Shown here: positions 59,882 to 64,000 of the stretch, piece by piece
How the letters are laid out: each line of letters begins with the position of its first letter
Position numbering within the stretch: the first letter of the stretch is position 1
Notes under the pieces: generated by a model
What the model was told of the DNA's origin: nothing
What the model saw: only the letters and a program-made list of their open reading frames with translations
The model's database searches: none
Origin: Falsirhodobacter algicola
GTDB lineage: Bacteria; Pseudomonadota; Alphaproteobacteria; Rhodobacterales; Rhodobacteraceae
Direction of reading: 5' to 3'
Assembly: GCF_018279165.1 (NCBI RefSeq)
Contig: NZ_CP047291.1
Span: forward strand, 62,001-126,000
Length of the DNA: 64,000 nt
Translations under genes and position numbers: made by a program

Positions 59882-60877
59882 TCACCACAGCGACGTGCGC
59901 GAATAGCGCTTCGAGATCGTGTTCGCGGTCATCACCAGCACGAAGGCCACCACCGCGTTGAACAGGCCGGCCGCGGCCGCCAGATCGTACTGTCCGCCCT
60001 GAAGACCGGCGCGGTAGATGTAGGTGTTCACCACGTCCGCCGTCTCGTAGGTGGCGGGCTGATAGAGCAGGATGATCATCTCGAAGCTGACTTCCATCAT
60101 GTTGCCGATGCGGATGATCAGCATGATGATGATGGTCGGCAGGATCGACGGAAGGGTGATCTTCCACATCATCTGCCAGCGCGAAGCCCCGTCCACGACC
60201 GCGCTTTCATAGAGCGTGGGCGAGATGCCGGCGATCGCGGCCAGATAGACGATGGATTGGAAGCCCGCCTCCTGCCAGATGCCGGTGCCGACGAAGATGG
60301 GGCGGAACCATTCGGGCTTGGTCAGGAAGTAGACCGGATCGAGGCCCAGCCATTCCAGCACCGTGTTCACGATCCCCGCCCCCGGCGAGAAGGCCGTGAT
60401 CACGATCCCCGCGATGATCACCGAAGAGATGAAGTGCGGCAGATAGACGACCGTCTGCGCCGCCTTCTTGAACGTCTGTTGCAGGACTTCGTTGAACATC
60501 AGCGCAAGGATGATCGGCATGGGGAAGCCGAACAGCAGGCTGTAGAAGCTGATGATGATGGTGTTCTTCACCGCGCGCAGGAACTGATCGTTCCCGAACA
60601 GCGCGTGGAAATGCTCGAGCCCGACCCACGGGCTGTTCGCGATGCCGCGGAAGACGCTGTAATCCTTGAACGCGATCTGAAGCCCGTACATCGGTTTGTA
60701 CAGGAAGATCACGAGCCAGATGATCGTCGGCGCGAGCAGCAGGTAGAGCTGCCATTCGCGCTTCAGGTGGTCGCCGACGCGGACCAGCCGCGACGGTTGC
60801 GTGTAATGCTGGGATTCCTTGGCTTCGGCCACCAGGCGTTCGGTGTCCCCGCCGCTGCTTTCATCGGCGCGCATCAT
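59882..60877 (-). CDS. Carbohydrate ABC transporter permease (AlgM1/LplB-like)
   Basis: 331-residue permease, close to AlgM1 (about 324). A polar N-terminal part of 45 residues precedes helices beginning WQLYLLLAPTIIWLVIFLYKPMYGLQIAFKDYS (short runs). The EAA loop is YESAVVDGASRWQMMWKITLPSILP. The PMYGLQIAFKDYSVFRGI motif marks the LplB/AlgM1 branch. The start overlaps the ATPase stop as ATGA. It forms the channel with the AlgM2-like permease for large oligouronates. Confidence 0.92.
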   Translation of the reverse strand: MMRADESSGGDTERLVAEAKESQHYTQPSRLVRVGDHLKREWQLYLLLAPTIIWLVIFLYKPMYGLQIAFKDYSVFRGIANSPWVGLEHFHALFGNDQFLRAVKNTIIISFYSLLFGFPMPIILALMFNEVLQQTFKKAAQTVVYLPHFISSVIIAGIVITAFSPGAGIVNTVLEWLGLDPVYFLTKPEWFRPIFVGTGIWQEAGFQSIVYLAAIAGISPTLYESAVVDGASRWQMMWKITLPSILPTIIIMLIIRIGNMMEVSFEMIILLYQPATYETADVVNTYIYRAGLQGGQYDLAAAAGLFNAVVAFVLVMTANTISKRYSRTSLW

Positions 60878-61977
60878 TTCGTGCGCTCCTGCCCCGCCAA
60901 TGCGGCGCCGGTATCGGCGTCGAAGATGCGGATCAGTTCGGGCGGAACGGTGAAGCCCGAAACGCTGTGCAACCGGCCCTGCTGGGCCAGCGTGTCGGCG
61001 CGGATCACGAAGGGCGCGCCGTCCACGGTGACGTGCAGCAGCGCCTCCGAACCCAGCGTCTCCACCAGATCGAGCTGGCAGGCCACGCGGCCCGGCGTGC
61101 CCTCTTCGGCGATGCTGGTGTATTCGGGGCGGATGCCGACGATGATCTCGCGGCCTTCGGCGTTCTGCAGGCCCGGAATGCGGGGCAGGGGCAGCAGCCC
61201 GCCGCCGATTTCGGCCACGGGGCCGTCGGTGCCGCGCGCGACCGTCGCCTTGATCTGGTTCATCGGCGGCGCGCCGAGGAAGCCCGCGACGAAGGCGTTG
61301 GCCGGGTTCAGGAACAGTTCCATCGGCGTGCCGATCTGCTCGATCCGGCCATCGCGCATCACCACGATCCGGTCGGCGAGGGTCATCGCCTCGATCTGGT
61401 CATGGGTCACGTAGATGGAGGTGACGCCGAGGCGGTTGTGCAGGCGGCGGATCTCCGCGCGCATCTGCGTGCGCAGCTTGGCATCGAGGTTCGACAGCGG
61501 TTCGTCGAACAGGAAGACCTTGGGACGGCGCACGATGGCGCGGCCCATGGCGACCCGCTGACGCTGACCGCCCGACAGATCGGCCGGGCGACGTTGCAGA
61601 TAGGGCTCCAGATCGAGGATCGCGGCCACGTCCTGCACCGAGCTTGCGATATGGGCCTTGCTCTCCTTGCGGATGCGCAGCCCGAACGCGATGTTGTCGG
61701 CCACGTTCAGATGCGGGTAGAGCGCGTAGTTCTGGAACACCATCGCCACGTCCCGATCCTTGGGCGCGACGCGGTTCACCACCTTGTCGTCGATCGTCAG
61801 CGTTCCGGCGGAAATTTCTTCCAACCCCGCGATCATCCGAAGCGTCGTCGATTTGCCGCAGCCCGATGGGCCCACCAGCACGACGAATTCCTTTTCGGCG
61901 ACCTCAAGGTTCACGCCGTGAACGACCTGAACCGCCCCGTATGCCTTGACGATGCCATCTAGCCGTACGCCTGACAT
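60874..61977 (-). CDS. ABC transporter ATP-binding protein (AlgS/UgpC/MsmK-like)
   Basis: 367-residue sugar-importer ATPase with a C-terminal regulatory/TOBE domain. Walker A GPSGCGKSTT, Q-loop MVFQNYALYPHL, signature LSGGQRQRVAMGRAIVR, Walker B VFLFDEPLSNLD and the switch His in VTHDQIEAM are complete; the TOBE part shows IIVGIRPEYTSI. It is the first gene of the operon, with AGGGAGG before the ATG at 61977, and overlaps the following permease by ATGA. It powers the AlgM1/M2-like channel. The GntR-type site at 62068 is just upstream. Confidence 0.93.
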   Translation of the reverse strand: MSGVRLDGIVKAYGAVQVVHGVNLEVAEKEFVVLVGPSGCGKSTTLRMIAGLEEISAGTLTIDDKVVNRVAPKDRDVAMVFQNYALYPHLNVADNIAFGLRIRKESKAHIASSVQDVAAILDLEPYLQRRPADLSGGQRQRVAMGRAIVRRPKVFLFDEPLSNLDAKLRTQMRAEIRRLHNRLGVTSIYVTHDQIEAMTLADRIVVMRDGRIEQIGTPMELFLNPANAFVAGFLGAPPMNQIKATVARGTDGPVAEIGGGLLPLPRIPGLQNAEGREIIVGIRPEYTSIAEEGTPGRVACQLDLVETLGSEALLHVTVDGAPFVIRADTLAQQGRLHSVSGFTVPPELIRIFDADTGAALAGQERTK

Positions 61978-62067
61978 GCGTATCCTCCCTGTCTGTCGCT
62001 CGCAGCGCCCGTCCCCACGGGTGCGGACGCGATGCGATTCGTCCTCCACCATCAACCGTTACTCGTG

Positions 62068-62088
62068 TATAAACTGGGATACTAGTCG
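62068..62088 (-). promoter_or_regulatory. Shared GntR-type operator, copy A (importer operon)
   Basis: On the - strand this 21-base site reads GACTAGTAT, C, CCAG, then TTTATAC. It matches copy B at 62953-62973 at 18 of 21 positions, in the orientation facing each operon. It lies 90 bases before the ATPase ATG and between it and the divergent GntR gene. Confidence 0.7.
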
Positions 62089-62208
62089 AGATATGCGTGC
62101 TAGGAAAAAAATGCGGACGAGGCCCGTTTCCGCCGTTCTGCGGCAGCTCGTTCGGGTGGCGTCCGGAGGCCCAACTGATTATGACCGCATCGAAACGGAG
62201 CGTCGGAC

Positions 62209-62901
62209 ATGGTTGAGACATCGCAAGGCTGGGATCGCCGGACAGGCGTGGATGTGGTCACGAATCACCTCTACGAGGAGATCGTGTCCTTGCAGCTTCT
62301 GCCCGGCACCAAGATCTCCGAGGCGGAGATCGCGACCCGGTTCGGCGTCTCGCGCCAGCCGGTGCGCGATGCGTTCACGCGGCTCGCCAATCTCGACCTG
62401 CTGCTGATTCGCCCGCAGAAGGCGACCGAGGTGCGGCGATTCTCCGTGAAGGCGATCGAGACGGCCCGATTCGTGCGCGCCGCCGTGGAGGCCGAGGTGC
62501 TGCGCCGCGCCGCCCGCCTGTGCACCGACGCAGGCGGCCGCGCCTTGGACGAGGCGCTGGCGGCGCAGCGCGCGCTGCTGCGCGATCCCGATTACGCGGC
62601 CTTCGGTGCGCAGGACTACGCCTTCCACAAGCTGCTGTGCGAGATCGCCGAAGCGCCCTTCGCCTTCGATGTGATCCAGACGGAAAAGGCCAAAGTGGAC
62701 CGTCTGTGCATGCTCGGCCTGTCCAAGGAGGACCGGATGCCGCAGCTGATCGACGATCATACCGCCATCGCCGATGCCGTCCGCGCGGGCCGCGCAGAGG
62801 AGGCCGTGGCCGCCGGAATGGTGCATCTGTCGCGGCTGGATTCCACCATCGCCTCCATCCGCGAACGCAACGCCGCCTATTTCGAGGCCGAGGAGGCCTG
62901 A
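62209..62901 (+). CDS. GntR-family (FCD) regulator of the oligouronate genes
   Basis: 230-residue regulator with a winged helix (VDVVTNHLYEEIVSLQLLPGTKISEAEIATRFGVSRQPVRDAFTRLANLDLLLIRPQ in short runs) and an FCD domain (FHKLLCEIAEAPFAFDV, DDHTAIADAVRAGRAEEAVAAGMVHLSRL), with His residues suited to metal and carboxylate binding. GGAG lies eight bases before the ATG. It sits between the importer operon and the TRAP gene, each preceded by a copy of the same site. A role as repressor responding to a monouronate or KDG is likely but not proven. Confidence 0.9.
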   Translation: MVETSQGWDRRTGVDVVTNHLYEEIVSLQLLPGTKISEAEIATRFGVSRQPVRDAFTRLANLDLLLIRPQKATEVRRFSVKAIETARFVRAAVEAEVLRRAARLCTDAGGRALDEALAAQRALLRDPDYAAFGAQDYAFHKLLCEIAEAPFAFDVIQTEKAKVDRLCMLGLSKEDRMPQLIDDHTAIADAVRAGRAEEAVAAGMVHLSRLDSTIASIRERNAAYFEAEEA

Positions 62902-62952
62902 CCTCCTCCTTCCGTGCATCCACCGAAGATTTCGCTTTGCGAACGGGTGAGT

Positions 62953-62973
62953 GACTAGTATTCCAGATGATAC
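62953..62973 (+). promoter_or_regulatory. Shared GntR-type operator, copy B (TRAP genes)
   Basis: GACTAGTAT, T, CCAG, then ATGATAC on the + strand, 79 bases before the TRAP binding-protein ATG. It matches copy A at 62068-62088 at 18 of 21 positions, including GACTAGTAT, CCAG and ATAC. Confidence 0.7.
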
Positions 62974-63051
62974 TGGCGACGGCTTGAGGAGGCAGTGGCG
63001 GGGTGGAACCCGTCCGGTGCTCGCCAGCAAGAACATCAGGGAGGAGACACC

Positions 63052-64000
63052 ATGACACGTGTCGTATTGAATATTGCCCTCGCGGGGGCGCTTTCCGTCG
63101 CGGCGTTGAACGCCGCCGATGCCATGGAGATGCGGGGCTGGAACATCCACGTCGAGGATTACCCCGTCTCCATCGCGATGGAGAGCTTTGCCGATGAAAT
63201 CGCCGAGAAGACCGGGGGCGAGCTGACCGCCAAGGTGTTCCACAACGGCGTTCTGGGCGACCAGCCCGATGCGATCGAACAGATGCGCCTCGGCGTGATC
63301 GATTTCGGGGAATTCAACCTCGGCCCGATGGGGCAGGCCGTTCCCGAGGCCAACGTCACCTCGCTTCCGTTCATCTTCACCAGCGTGCCCGAGATGTACG
63401 AGCTGATGGATGGCGAGGTCGGCGAGAAGATCGGCGAGGGGATGAAGGCGCGGGGCATCATGCCGCTGGCCTATTACAGCGCCGGGGCGCGCAGCTTCTA
63501 CAACTCCATCCGGCCGATCAACACGCCCGCCGACGTGGAGGGGATGAAGATCCGCGTGATGTCGAACGACCTCTTCGTGAAGATGGTCGAGGCGATGGAC
63601 GGCAACGCCACGCCCATGGCCTTCGGCGAGGTGTATCAGTCGATCAAGACCGGCGTCGTGGATGGGGCGGAGAACAACACCCCCTCCTACGAATCGACCA
63701 ACCATTACGAGGTGGCCAAGTACTTCTCGTTGACCGAGCATCTGATCATTCCCGAATGCCTGTGCATGAGCCTGCGCACATGGGACAAGCTGACCGAAGA
63801 GCAGCAGAAGATCGTGATGGACGCCGCCAAGGCCAGCGCCATTTCGCAGCGCGAGATGTGGGCCGAGCGCGAAGCCGCCAGCCTCGAGAAGATCGAGGCC
63901 GCGGGCACGCAGGTGAACACCGTCGAAGACAAGGCCCCGTTCCAAGAGGCGATGGCCCCGGTCTACGACAACTTCCTGAAGGCCAACCCCAACCTGACCG
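63052..64000 (+). CDS. TRAP transporter substrate-binding protein DctP family (partial)
   Basis: The first 316 codons are present; the gene runs off the right edge. A signal peptide (MTRVVLNIALAGALSVAALNAADA) is followed by WNIHVEDYPVSIAMESFADEIAEKTGGELTAKVFHNGVLGD, seen in short runs, typical of DctP receptors. The conserved arginine that clamps a substrate carboxylate is in GMKIRVMSND, and YQSIKTGVVDGAENN is the standard hinge-region block. GGGAGGAGACACC precedes the ATG. With copy B of the GntR site upstream, it probably imports a monouronate or related acid; the membrane subunits would follow outside the window. Confidence 0.93.
   Translation, partial: MTRVVLNIALAGALSVAALNAADAMEMRGWNIHVEDYPVSIAMESFADEIAEKTGGELTAKVFHNGVLGDQPDAIEQMRLGVIDFGEFNLGPMGQAVPEANVTSLPFIFTSVPEMYELMDGEVGEKIGEGMKARGIMPLAYYSAGARSFYNSIRPINTPADVEGMKIRVMSNDLFVKMVEAMDGNATPMAFGEVYQSIKTGVVDGAENNTPSYESTNHYEVAKYFSLTEHLIIPECLCMSLRTWDKLTEEQQKIVMDAAKASAISQREMWAEREAASLEKIEAAGTQVNTVEDKAPFQEAMAPVYDNFLKANPNLT

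Noticed and set aside
57385-59961. 858-codon + strand frame opposite the AlgQ-like and permease genes
   Set aside because: Shadow frame; the - strand genes have signal peptide, Ca loop and EAA motifs.
1-64000. tRNA, rRNA or insertion sequence
   Set aside because: No tRNA cloverleaf with TTCGANNC arm in a gene-free gap, no rRNA-like tract, no transposase frame and no terminal inverted repeats with target duplications were seen by eye; a covariance-model search was not possible.

Overview
The window is about 64 kb of GC-rich alphaproteobacterial DNA. Gene content points to the Rhodobacterales (Paracoccaceae): an iteron-type plasmid initiator with divergent parAB, TRAP and tripartite tricarboxylate (TTT) transporters, a Hint-domain protein, UrtABCDE and a KaiA-less KaiBC operon. 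The complete replication/partition module at 26.8-30.6 kb suggests that the window is part of a plasmid or chromid rather than the main chromosome. The oligoalginate genes at the right end resemble those of known alginate-degrading relatives; the genus cannot be fixed from the sequence alone. I saw no rRNA, tRNA, CRISPR array or insertion sequence.

0-6.7 kb: a GntR/FCD regulator with a DUF1330 gene (+ strand) diverges from a tightly packed catabolic operon (- strand). That operon encodes a DUF1185 protein, an alpha/beta hydrolase, a flavin reductase, a luciferase-like monooxygenase, an aldehyde dehydrogenase, a periplasmic binding protein and an ABC permease cut by the window edge. The layout suggests import and oxidation of one unknown, probably nitrogenous, compound. 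6.7-12.5 kb: a Hint-domain protein, then a - strand operon of an SDR, two class III aminotransferases and a 2-hydroxyacid dehydrogenase. 12.8-18.6 kb: the urtABCDE urea importer. 18.6-26.7 kb: a TRIC/UPF0126 membrane protein, pyruvate carboxylase, methylmalonate-semialdehyde dehydrogenase, UV-damage endonuclease, a DUF2934 protein and a WYL regulator.

26.8-30.6 kb: parB and parA (- strand) diverge from rep (+ strand) around an origin with 22-bp-spaced iterons and a perfect DnaA box. The module is bracketed by two inverted copies of one palindrome, each touching the stop codon of its outer gene. 30.7-34.1 kb: a KaiC-KaiB-histidine kinase operon with no KaiA. 34.2-39.4 kb: one very large DUF4011/helicase/nuclease gene of the antiphage Hhe type. 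39.8-43.9 kb: kduD and kdgK (2-keto-3-deoxygluconate metabolism), a YHYH protein, and a TetR regulator diverging from an AhpD-like protein.

44-63 kb and beyond is largely devoted to sugar acids. It holds tctCBA with an RraA-like protein and a ketoglutarate-semialdehyde-type dehydrogenase; an oxidoreductase and GntR pair; a second oxidoreductase with a D-mannonate dehydratase; a KdgF-like cupin; and a six-gene operon of AlgS/AlgM1/AlgM2/AlgQ-like importer, PL15-type oligoalginate lyase and SDR uronate reductase. The proposed flow is oligouronate import, exolytic cleavage to unsaturated monouronate, ring opening (KdgF), reduction (SDR) to KDG, and phosphorylation (KdgK). A GntR gene at 62.2 kb sits between two copies of a 21-bp site, one facing the importer operon and one facing a TRAP binding-protein gene that runs off the right edge.
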